From Rhodanobacter sp. (GTDB taxonomy: Bacteria; Pseudomonadota; Gammaproteobacteria; Xanthomonadales; Rhodanobacteraceae): a stretch of DNA of 64,000 nucleotides. The stretch lies in contig AP031382.1 in NCBI GenBank assembly GCA_040371205.1, forward strand, positions 2,353,562 through 2,417,561. The letters run 5' to 3'. Shown one piece after another: positions 7,196-15,000 of the stretch (position 1 is its first letter; each line of letters begins with the position of its first letter). The notes below the pieces were generated by a model. It saw only the letters and a list, made by a program, of their open reading frames with translations. It was not told where the DNA came from and ran no database searches. The position numbers and the translations under genes are program-made.

Positions 7196-8692
7196 TCACC
7201 AGCTGTATCCGACGCCCGCACCTAGCGTGCGTTCAAAGCCGCTGATGGCCCCGTGCACCGAAAAGGACACGTGGCCGTCTTCAAGCACATGGCGATAGCC
7301 CACAGCCAGCGCGGAGTGACCACCCGCCCATCCCGCCCCTGCGGCCAAGCTGTTGTCGCCCCGGAAGTTGCTGGACATCGCCACCGCGGCTGAACCTTCC
7401 GCCGCCACGCGCGACACGGCTTCGCCCAGTTGGCCGAACTTCCAGTCGGTGTAGGTTTTCGCCTCGTGCAGCGTCGCTGCGGTCTGCTCGTCGGTGTAGC
7501 TCTGCGCCCACGAACGCACCTGCCGAATTCGCGTGTCCGAATAATCGTCAGCGGTGTTCACCGCGGCTTGCTGTGCGGCTTGCACCTGGCTGACGTTGAC
7601 TGCATCGGTGGATGCCGTACCGGGGGCTAGGTCATGGATCTGCGTGCCGCCCGCGCCGGCCAGCGTCACGCTGGTCTTGCTGCTGCTGTCGTAGCTCACG
7701 GCTAGCGCATTGCTGGTGCTCGTGCCGGCGGGGCCTTGCGGGCCAATGGGGCCAACTGGCCCCTGTGGTCCGACAGGGATGTTGTCGACACGGGTGTTCA
7801 CAGCGCTCAATCCGTTGTCCAACGCGAGCAACGCGCTGCCCACATCGTTGTATGTGCCGGCCGCACCCGGAGCGGTGAGGGCATATGTCGGGGCAGTGAA
7901 CATGCCACCATTGAAGGCGGCACCGCTGCCAAATGCGGCGATGGCCGGTGTCAGCTGCTCCACGCTCACAGCGTCGGTACCGTTGATACCGTCAGCGACG
8001 TTGACGATGCGTCGCGTGAGCACCGGGCTGCCTACGCTCACGGTGTCGTCTTCGGCCGCCACGCTGCCCGCGCCGATGGCGACACTCCCCGCGCCGGCGG
8101 CCTGCGCACCGTAGCCCAACGCGATGCCCTGTAGACCGGTCGCCGCCGAAGAAGCGCCCAAGGCGACTTCTCCTGTGCCACCAGCGCTGCCAGCGAGTGC
8201 GTTATCGCCCAAAGCGAGCGCATCGGTCGTGGTGGCTTGCGCGTAGAAGCCAGCGGCGAGGCTCGACGATCCGCTGGCCAAGCTCTGCGCGCCGACGGCC
8301 GTGCTGGTATTTGCGCTGGCCGTGGCATTGCCGCCTAGCGCTGTGCTGAAGTCGACAGTGGCCGTCGCATGCTGACCGATGGCCGTACTGGCAATGCCAG
8401 TCGCCTGAGCCAGTGGGCCGAAGGCGCTGGCATCAGCGCCCGAGGCCAGCGTGTACTCGCCTACAGCCACGCTGGATGCCCCGGTCGCCTGGGCGCCGCT
8501 CGGATTCGAGGTGGTGGCCACGCAGGGGATCAGGTTGCCCTGGGCATCGGTGCCGGCCAAGCAGACGGCGGCATACCCGCCAGCGCCGGTCACTTGCGTG
8601 CCGGTGGTCTGCGCGCGGGCCGACAGGGGTGAAACGCAGGCTGCGATCGTCGTTGCCATGATGGCAACCGTAAACATTGGAAGGTGTCGCAT
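7196..8692 (-). CDS. YadA-type trimeric autotransporter adhesin with collagen-like segment
   Basis: 498 aa. The ATG at 8692 (AGGAGA ~8 nt upstream) gives the signal peptide MRHLPMFTVAIMATTIAACV...SARA-QTTG. The head, residues ~60-240, is built of the 14-15-residue YadA/Hep-Hag pattern (SxAxGxxAxA). A neck-like motif RRIVNVADGINGTDAVSVEQ follows. A stalk contains a short collagen-like run (PVGPQGPVGPIGPQGPAG), then a second neck (STDAVNVSQVQ) and a coiled coil. The last ~75 residues are the YadA anchor (MSSNFRGDNSLAAGAGWAGG ... GAGVGYSW), which trimerises in the outer membrane. The C-terminal Trp fits a barrel ending. The likely role is surface adhesion. Copy B of the shared upstream element lies 22 bp before the start. 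Confidence 0.93.
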   Translation of the reverse strand: MRHLPMFTVAIMATTIAACVSPLSARAQTTGTQVTGAGGYAAVCLAGTDAQGNLIPCVATTSNPSGAQATGASSVAVGEYTLASGADASAFGPLAQATGIASTAIGQHATATVDFSTALGGNATASANTSTAVGAQSLASGSSSLAAGFYAQATTTDALALGDNALAGSAGGTGEVALGASSAATGLQGIALGYGAQAAGAGSVAIGAGSVAAEDDTVSVGSPVLTRRIVNVADGINGTDAVSVEQLTPAIAAFGSGAAFNGGMFTAPTYALTAPGAAGTYNDVGSALLALDNGLSAVNTRVDNIPVGPQGPVGPIGPQGPAGTSTSNALAVSYDSSSKTSVTLAGAGGTQIHDLAPGTASTDAVNVSQVQAAQQAAVNTADDYSDTRIRQVRSWAQSYTDEQTAATLHEAKTYTDWKFGQLGEAVSRVAAEGSAAVAMSSNFRGDNSLAAGAGWAGGHSALAVGYRHVLEDGHVSFSVHGAISGFERTLGAGVGYSW

Positions 8693-8713
8693 AGGTGGGT
8701 CTCCTGTTGGTGT

Positions 8714-8739
8714 CCCACCCATTCCGAGTTTTCGTGATC
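8714..8739 (-). promoter_or_regulatory. Shared upstream element, copy B
   Basis: CCCACCCATTCC followed by GAGTTTTCGTGATC on the plus strand. The 14-bp core is the same as in copies A and C apart from one or two positions. It lies immediately upstream of the ribosome site of the YadA-like gene. Confidence 0.5.
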
Positions 8740-8822
8740 GCAAACCTGTAGCCCTGCCTCAGACCTCAGCGCACTCGTCTAGAAGCATCAGGCAAAGTGT
8801 TGGCCCGCATGAGCCAAAGCGC

Positions 8823-9059
8823 CTATTCCGCGCAGGTATTGATGTGGCGATGATAGAGATCGATCGCGGCCACGAGTGCTTCTCGTCGACGCGTATTCGT
8901 GTTGTCCATGATCTCTTCCAGCTTCCCGAAAGTCTCCCTCGGCAACAGAAGATCGAGGCGCCGCATCCCCGGCCCTGATGGATCACGCGTGAGATACCGG
9001 TTGCGGATGGCTTGGCGAGTGACTCTTGGGGTGGCACGTCGTATGGGACTGTGATTCAT
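8823..9059 (-). CDS. Small ribbon-helix-helix-like DNA-binding protein
   Basis: 78 aa. The ATG at 9059 is preferred because GGGAGA lies 7 nt upstream; a longer frame would start at 9077. After a basic N-terminus (IRRATPRVTRQAIRNRYLTR), residues ~33-75 read as a short strand (RRLDLLLP) and two helices (RETFGKLEEIMDNTNTRRRE, ALVAAIDLYHRHI). This is the layout of the MetJ/Arc/CopG fold. Such proteins usually bind operators as dimers, so this is a candidate regulator of the neighbouring genes that share the upstream element. The regulatory link is inference. Confidence 0.55.
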   Translation of the reverse strand: MNHSPIRRATPRVTRQAIRNRYLTRDPSGPGMRRLDLLLPRETFGKLEEIMDNTNTRRREALVAAIDLYHRHINTCAE

Positions 9060-9079
9060 TGCTGGGTCTCCCTGCATTC

Positions 9080-9250
9080 TTACCAGCGGCGCCGGCGGCG
9101 GCGGCGTGTGAGGTTAGCGATGACGAACACGGTAAAAATCCCGACGCCAGCGAAAACTAGCGTCGCCGGCAACCTAAGGTGCCTCACGATTTTGAAGATC
9201 GTGGCGTAAATGAGGCCATGGAGGATGGATGAGAGTAAGGCGTGAAGCAT
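9080..9250 (-). CDS. Small membrane protein with Arg-rich tail
   Basis: 56 aa from the ATG at 9250 (AGTGAG 8 nt upstream). An in-frame GTG at 9283 lacks a ribosome site. Two hydrophobic stretches (LHALLSSILHGLIYATIFKI and LVFAGVGIFTVFVIANL) are separated by RHLRLPA. The protein ends in seven consecutive Arg and a Trp. The topology predicts two inner-membrane helices with a strongly positive cytosolic tail. Family unknown. It lies 20 bp upstream of the ribbon-helix-helix-like gene on the same strand and is probably co-transcribed with it. Confidence 0.5.
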   Translation of the reverse strand: MLHALLSSILHGLIYATIFKIVRHLRLPATLVFAGVGIFTVFVIANLTRRRRRRRW

Positions 9251-9359
9251 CGTGATTGGCTCACTGGTGATGACGCATGCCACGCACGATCCGGCGAACG
9301 TGACATGCAGGAGTTATCGAACTGACGCTCGTCCCAGACCTCCCACCGCGACCAGTTCT

Positions 9360-9383
9360 CACCTATTGGGAGTTTCCCTGATC
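9360..9383 (-). promoter_or_regulatory. Shared upstream element, diverged copy D
   Basis: CACCTATTGGGAGTTTCCCTGATC splits as CACCTATTGG and GAGTTTCCCTGATC. It aligns with copy C (CACCTGTTGG, AGTTTTCGCGATC) with a few changes. It lies between the IS3 element and the small membrane gene, ~110 bp upstream of the latter. A partial copy (GGAGTTATCG) is at about 9310. Confidence 0.35.
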
Positions 9384-9401
9384 AGTTCAGAGCAACGGGT
9401 T

Positions 9402-10262
9402 CTACCCCGAAATCACGGACGGTTGTGAAAGGGTGGGAAACTTCAGATCCTGCTTTGCCTGCCTGCGCCGCATTCTCGGATTGTGGAACCGCTCGATGTA
9501 TTCGAACACATCGGCTCTTGCTGCATCGAGCGTCGGATATTTCATGCGGTAGACACGCTCGCGCTTGAGCTGGCCGAAGAAGCCCTCGCAAGCCGCGTTG
9601 TCCCCGCAATGGCCGACCGCGCTCATCGAGCACACCAACGCATTGGCCACCAGATAGTCCTGGTAGTCGCCGCTGCGGAACTGGCTGCCACGATCCGAAT
9701 GCAGGATCACCGGCTCGCCTCCCTGGCGCTGCCACACGGCCATCTGCACGGCCCGGATCACCATCTGCCGGTCTTGCCGATGATGCATCGACCAACCCAC
9801 GACCCGGTGGTCGAACAGGTCCAGCACGATGCATAGGTACAGCTTGCCTTCGTCGGTCTTGATCTCGGTGATGTCGGTGACCCACTTGGTCTCCGGCTCC
9901 TGTGCGGTGAAGTCCCGTTCCAGCCAGTTGCGCACGCCCGGTGGGGCCAGTCCCGGTTGAGCCCGCTGGCCGCGCCGCTTCTTGCGTGGCCAGCCCTGCA
10001 GGCCATCGGCCGCCATCAGACGCGCCACCCGGTTCAGGCTGGCCGACTCGCCTTCCGCGGCGAGGTCCTCATGCATCCGTCCCGCCCCCAACACGCCACG
10101 GCTGTCCTCGTGCAGTGCACGGATGCGGCCGAGCAGGCGATCGTTGTCGGCTTGGCGGGCACTGGGCATGCGCTTGCTCCAATCGTAGTAGCCACTGGTC
10201 GACACCCGCAGACAGCGGCACATCAGCCGAACCGGAAACTCGTTGCGGCAACGTTCGATCAC
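9402..10262 (-). CDS. IS3-family transposase OrfB (DDE integrase)
   Basis: This is the catalytic subunit of the element's transposase. A helical HTH_21-like region comes first ([17 protein letters not shown] ... [20 protein letters not shown]). The rve/DDE core follows, with Asp in WVTDITEIK, Asp in LHSDRGSQF and Glu in [14 protein letters not shown]. All three metal ligands are present, so the enzyme looks intact. It lies -1 relative to orfA. With a slip on T6G at 10311-10317 the frames join without a stop through [18 protein letters not shown], so the functional product is probably an OrfAB fusion. The listed ATG may not be used. Confidence 0.92.
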   Translation of the reverse strand: MIERCRNEFPVRLMCRCLRVSTSGYYDWSKRMPSARQADNDRLLGRIRALHEDSRGVLGAGRMHEDLAAEGESASLNRVARLMAADGLQGWPRKKRRGQRAQPGLAPPGVRNWLERDFTAQEPETKWVTDITEIKTDEGKLYLCIVLDLFDHRVVGWSMHHRQDRQMVIRAVQMAVWQRQGGEPVILHSDRGSQFRSGDYQDYLVANALVCSMSAVGHCGDNAACEGFFGQLKRERVYRMKYPTLDAARADVFEYIERFHNPRMRRRQAKQDLKFPTLSQPSVISG

Positions 10263-10270
10263 CTGATACC

Positions 10271-10558
10271 TCAGGATGATCCCTTGGCAAAGAACGTCGC
10301 CGCTTCGCGCAAAAAATCCCGCTCCTTCTTCACCCGGGCCAGCTCGCGCTTGAGCCTCGCCAGCTCCTCATCCCGCGGCGTTCCGCTACCGCCAAACGCG
10401 ACCGACCCCTGGCTGTTGGACTCCCGTTTCCAGCGGGTCAACAGGTTCTCCCGGACCCCCAGCTCGCGGGCCACTTGGGCGCAAGTGACACCCGGCTGCC
10501 TGGCCTGTTCAACCGCACCGCGCTTGAACTCCGCACTGAACTTTCTTCGCTTCGACAT
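10271..10558 (-). CDS. IS3-family transposase OrfA (helix-turn-helix)
   Basis: 95 aa. ATG at 10558 with GAGGAG 5 nt upstream. The HTH_Tnp_1 domain ([34 protein letters not shown]) binds the inverted repeats. A C-terminal leucine-rich coil ([20 protein letters not shown]) dimerises the protein. The mRNA carries GATTTTTTG near the end, a plausible -1 slippery site leading into orfB. Confidence 0.92.
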   Translation of the reverse strand: MSKRRKFSAEFKRGAVEQARQPGVTCAQVARELGVRENLLTRWKRESNSQGSVAFGGSGTPRDEELARLKRELARVKKERDFLREAATFFAKGSS

Positions 10559-10620
10559 GAACACTCCTCTGGGCCTCGAGCGGCCCTTTTGTAAGTGTCC
10601 GTGAAATCGGGGGTGAACCC

Positions 10621-11517
10621 TGGGCGCGCTCCTGCCACTGGAGAGCCCCCCATGGACTGCTTTGCCGGCGCTGCGGACTGCACATCAGCTGGGAGGCTGG
10701 CGGCGCTGCCTGCGGCAGTTGGTAGGGCGTAGGGCACCACCGGCGCCGGCGGTGTGGTGCCGTCCCCCACCGCAATCTGAACCGCGATACCCGCGTCGGC
10801 CCGCTGGAAGCCGCCCCGACTGACTTGGACGAGAAACGTGTGCCACCCAGCGCCAAGGTTGAGCGTGGCCGCCCGTGAAACGGGCTCTTCCGTGAGGGAG
10901 AGCGGCTGCCCCAGCGATTGGCCATCAATAGTGGCTGTTACTGTCCCCGCCCCAGCGGCTACGCGAAGGATCGAGATCGTCATGGGTGCGTCGAGCTTGA
11001 ACCACCCCTGAAATTTCTGTGCCCAATCCGACCCACCACGAGCCGGGTTCTCCGACTGGAAGCTGGTTAGCTGGGCGGGTTCCGCGAGAGCCTCAACCTG
11101 GGCGAGCTGGCCGAATTGATCGCGCTGGTAGGTTATGGACTCAACCCAGCCCGGCGCGATGCCGACGGGCGGCGCAGGTGCCTGCGCCAAACCCATTGGA
11201 ACATGGCTCGGAACGCCAAGCGCCGTCCCTGCTGGTACGGGTGTAGACGCAATGCCCACTCCCGTCTTGGACAGGTGGGCGGCTACTGCCTGTGAAGTCT
11301 CGGGCGGCTTGATAACTGTAGCTGGCGGCAGGTTCTTGTTGGGAACCTCCATCGCAGCCGGCGAGTGCTCGGGCACAGTTCGAGAGAGCCCGCGGCGCGC
11401 CATCGAAACGATTGTGAGAAAAACAACGATCGCAATGAACGCGACAGGAATCAACACTGCGCGTGGCTGCCGACGCGCCCAGGCTCGTGCGCGTTGTGTG
11501 AAAATCTCGATATCCAT
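10621..11517 (-). pseudogene. Membrane-anchored periplasmic protein, 3' end lost to IS3 insertion
   Basis: ATG at 11517 with a strong TGGAGGT site. About 299 codons remain before the IS3 terminus; the frame then runs on into IS sequence. Residues ~20-42 (AVLIPVAFIAIVVFLTIV) form a single transmembrane anchor. A Pro-rich linker follows. Residues ~130-245 look like a carbohydrate-binding or PA14-like beta domain (QGWFKLDAPMTISILRVAAG, GWHTFLVQVSRGGFQRADAG). The remainder is a low-complexity Pro/Ala tail, so the insertion may have removed only the end. Family unknown. The bitopic architecture resembles pilus or secretion accessory proteins, but no specific match is claimed. Copy C of the shared element lies upstream. 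Confidence 0.65.
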
Positions 11518-11550
11518 GCTGACCTCCAGATCAGACGAGGCAGCGGGAAT

Positions 11551-11581
11551 TGCCGCCCCACCTGTTGGAGTTTTCGCGATC
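11551..11581 (-). promoter_or_regulatory. Shared upstream element, copy C
   Basis: TGCCGCCCCACCTGTTG followed by GAGTTTTCGCGATC. The match to copy A extends ~31 bp with one gap and about four changes. It is 34 bp upstream of the start at 11517. Confidence 0.5.
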
Positions 11582-11787
11582 ACACGCAGCAGCCGTCCCT
11601 AGCGGCCTACTGCGGAGTCCGGTCGAACTGAGCAGCTATTCCGGCGAGCACTGAACATCGCGCTTGTGCCGACCATGGGTGAACTCGACTGTGGCGGCAC
11701 TGTGTGGCGCCTCGCAGCCATAGAGTCCACCGCCCCCCCTTATTGGGAGGCGAGAGGATCCAGTGATGGACGAACACCAATGAAATA
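11582..11787. other. Intergenic stretch without recognisable features
   Basis: Together with the element and terminator beside it, this makes up the ~310-bp gap between the gene starting at 11517 and the immunity-like gene ending at 11827. Apart from the shared upstream element at 11551-11581 and the hairpin at 11788-11815, I see no gene or repeat in it. Confidence 0.5.
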
Positions 11788-11815
11788 AACAAGGCGCCTC
11801 CAGAGGCGCCTTGTT
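11788..11815. terminator. Bidirectional rho-independent terminator
   Basis: AACAAGGCGCCT, loop CCAG, AGGCGCCTTGTT form a perfect 12-bp stem with A-rich and T-rich flanks. It lies just after the stop of the minus-strand gene at 11827 and would end the Rhs-immunity transcript. Confidence 0.85.
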
Positions 11816-11826
11816 CGGTACTCAGG

Positions 11827-12069
11827 TCATTCACGCGGCGCCGAACTTCCCGGCAATTGTTCGAAGTCTTCATCTGGCTCAAGGTAGTGGATTAATCCAG
11901 CCCCAGCCATTCTGACTATCACACCGGAACGCAAATAGCTCCACTGTTCTTGTGGAAAGAACGGGGTGTACTCATTCGTGTCGATAGAGCATACAACGAC
12001 TCCTACGCGCCCCCCCCCTAATGCCACATGATCGCCTAGCCTGACTTCTTTCCCATCTGCATATTTCAT
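11827..12069 (-). CDS. Small soluble protein, probable immunity protein for the adjacent Rhs toxin
   Basis: 80 aa, 19 bp downstream of the Rhs stop on the same strand and followed at once by a terminator. It begins MKYADGKEVRLGDHVALGGG, continues RVGVVVCSIDTNEYTPFFPQ and ends with a Glu/Pro-rich tail (IHYLEPDEDFEQLPG). The first half looks like a small SH3/KOW-type beta barrel. Compact acidic proteins of this pattern are often found behind Rhs or other polymorphic toxins. The lower GC of this gene and of the Rhs tip fits exchange as one cassette. Function is inferred from context. Confidence 0.65.
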   Translation of the reverse strand: MKYADGKEVRLGDHVALGGGRVGVVVCSIDTNEYTPFFPQEQWSYLRSGVIVRMAGAGLIHYLEPDEDFEQLPGSSAPRE

Positions 12070-12088
12070 TACGCGCCGCCTCCCTTTG

Positions 12089-15000
12089 TCACAGAGGCAC
12101 TGCCCCGGGTGGCGGCGGCGGCTCTGTCACGCCAATCGCAGACCAAAAGCACTGACAGTTATTGGGATTCTGGTTCATTCGATACAGGTGTACGTGATCA
12201 CCCGGGAAAGGGTAATGGGGTTTGCTTGGGGGAACTTTATCAAGGCGGTAACCAATCGTGCCCACTTGGGGCGAACACGGTGGGCAGGAGTTATCAGCCT
12301 TATTGCACATTTTTCCGCCAAGCCAATTGCCGACGGCACCGCCCGCAACAGCACCACCTGCAGCACCTGCAGCACCACCAGACTCTCCTCCAGCAACGCC
12401 ACATCCAACAGTACCTACACCAGGTGCAACCAGCGTGCATGCAGCACCACCACCCACTGCGCCCCCCGCCCCGCCAAGCACTCCTCCTAGAACTCCACCA
12501 CATGTGGCCCCAGCGGCCGCCCACGCGGCTTGGCATGTCTGTCCCGACGAAGCTAGGCCCAATGGATCGATCGAGCCCAACGGATCTCCATCTACGTAGG
12601 CGTAAATGTTCTCCCCTCCATCTTCTCCAATCGGATCGCGACTGAGCCAGCGGCCTACGGCTGGATCATAAGCACGGTACTGCGTCAGAAACAGGCTTGA
12701 TCCTGGGTCGTGCAGCATACCTGCATACCCGTAGTCGGGATGTATACCCCTTGCCCGTGTTGTGACGCCATACGCACCGTACTTGGCAGTGCCCAGCATC
12801 TTGCCATTGGCGTCCGTCGCACCGACTACACTGCCTAATTGGTCGCGCACGTAGTACAGCGCCCGCGCCCCATGGATTTCACCCTGGTCGAAGTAGGTCG
12901 CCATCACCACGTCGTTGCCATCACGTACCTGGCAAACCGCCGACCCGCACCACAGATAGCGAGCCTGCGTGCTGGCAGCGCCGTTCTGGTGGGTGATCAT
13001 CAAGCGCCGGCCCCAGCCGTCGTAACCGTAACGGGTGACTTCACCAGTTGCGGTATTGGTCTGGCTGACAAGCCTACCAGCCGCGTCCCATGTGTACTGA
13101 TGTACGCCATCACTGATCAGATTGCCATCCGCATCGTACTGCCATGACGTGCCGTTGACTGTGCTGAGCTGGTTCAGCGCGTTGGCAGAGGCCGTGAGGG
13201 AAAACGAAGCACCCGTCGCCTTCAGCAGATTGCCGGCCGCGTCGTAGTCGAAGCGGCTGGAATCCCGATCGTCACCGCGCACATCCGTGAGTCGGTATGC
13301 CGCATCGTAGCGATACCGCTCGCTGTCACCACGACCATCTTCGTTGTTCCCGTCATCGCGATCGTCATGGCCCCATCCGTCGCGATCGTGACCGTAGTCG
13401 TGCTGCAAATCGTTCGCTACCGCCTGTTCCGCATCAATGGTATCGGCCCGATCGTCGTGATTGCCGTCACCATCGTGATCCCGCCCTTCGCGCAGCCGCG
13501 GCCACTCGAGTTTGGCGGCTGTCAGCAGGTGCTCGGGGCTATGGGCGTATTCCTGCAGAGTTTCCAGGCGCTGCCCCTTCACGTCCAGGTACATCAGGCG
13601 ACGCAGTTGCCGGTCACCACGGTTGGACTCGTACTCCATGTTCAACGCAAGGCCGGGCTGGCCGGAGGGCGTCATCAGCACCCGCCACGTCAGCTGGTCG
13701 GTGTCGCCGAGATAGCTGTATTGGAAGCTGCCAAGCGGGTTAGTTTCTTCGCTCAACCGACCCAACGCATCGTAGGTATCGCTCACCGTCACGTCCGTGG
13801 TGCGGCGAATGACCCTGCCCAACGCATCGTAGGCGTACTGCGCGCTGTCATTCGCACTGAACGGTCCCGTCTCCTGTGCCAGTTTGAGGGCGCCAGGTTG
13901 ACCGGCTGGCACATAGCTGAAGCCGGTGTTACCCAAACCGTCCGTCATGCCAGTCAGGCGGGAATAGTAGGGATCGTAACGGTAGGATGCCGCCGCCGTG
14001 GGGTTCACGGCATGCAGGTACTGCACTCCAGTAAGCAGGTCAGCCAGGTCATAGCTGTACGCCATGGTCTGGCCCAACGCATCGGTCTGGCTAATCAGAC
14101 GGCCAGCACCGTCATATGCGTACGTCGAGCCCTTGCCGTCGGCATAGGTCTTGGCGGTCACCCGGCCTTCAAGGTCGCGCGTCCACGTGGTGACGTTCCC
14201 GTTCGGATCGGTCATCGTGTGGCGCTTGCCGTTGGCGTAGTAGGTGTACTGCGTGACGTGACCCAGCGGGTCGGTGACCGCGATGAGGTTGCGTTCGGCG
14301 TCGTAGCCGTAGTGGGTGGTGTTGCCCTGGCGGTCAGTGACGGCCACGAGGTCTAGGCGGTTCCACGTGTACCGGGTGGAGGTGTGGTCGGGATAGCTCA
14401 CGGATACTACGCGATTGAGCGCGTCGTACTGAAACTGGCGCGTGTAGCCCGCGGCATCAGTGCTGGTGGCGACGCGGCCTTCGGCATCGTAGGTGTACCG
14501 CTGCGACACATGCCCGAGCGCGTCGATGACAGACAACAAGTAGCCGTTGCTGTCGTACTGGTAGCGCGTCATGTTGCCCAGAGGGTCGGTGACCGAGGTG
14601 CGTTGGCCGCGGGCGTTGTAAGTGTAGGTGGTGGTACCTCCCGCCGCATCGGTCATGGTTAGCGGCTGATGCTGGCCGTTGTAGGTGTAGCTCGCCAGCG
14701 TATCGAAACCGTTCGCGGTCTTCTGCTGCACCTGGATCTGGTCAATGCCGTTGGGTGCGTACGTATAGGTGGTTTCGCGGCCATCAGGGTCGATCTTGGA
14801 CGTGACCTTGCCGTACGCGTTGTAGGTGTAGTGCGTGACCTGACTGCTGCCGTCATCCAGCACCCGACCCACGTCACTGGGCAGGTTCAGCGTGCCGGGA
14901 TAGTAGGGTGCAGGCTGGGCTGCATAGTCGTACCAGATCATGCCTTCCAGCGGATACTTAACGTTCTCCAGCACGCGCGAGGTGAAGTAGCAGCACGGAT

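Larger units (their letters stand above)
9397..10620 (-). mobile_element. IS3-family insertion sequence
   Basis: About 1.22 kb with overlapping orfA and orfB. Its imperfect terminal inverted repeats are 24 bp (9397-9420 against 10597-10620). They share GGGTTC, CCCCGA and TCACGGAC, with 20 of 24 positions identical by eye. The orfB stop lies inside the left repeat. No target-site duplication is visible (flanks GCAAC and TGGGC), so a deletion or rearrangement after insertion is possible. The element interrupts the gene that starts at 11517. Confidence 0.88.

Noticed and set aside
5129-9283. A degraded filamentous prophage (98-aa protein, small membrane proteins, hairpin-rich intergenic DNA).
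   Set aside because: No Zot/pI, replication initiator, adsorption or recognisable coat gene is present, and the YadA adhesin does not fit. Kept only as a remote alternative.
11607-11882. A 91-codon minus-strand frame.
   Set aside because: It overlaps the 80-aa gene in another frame, crosses the strong terminator hairpin and has no ribosome site.
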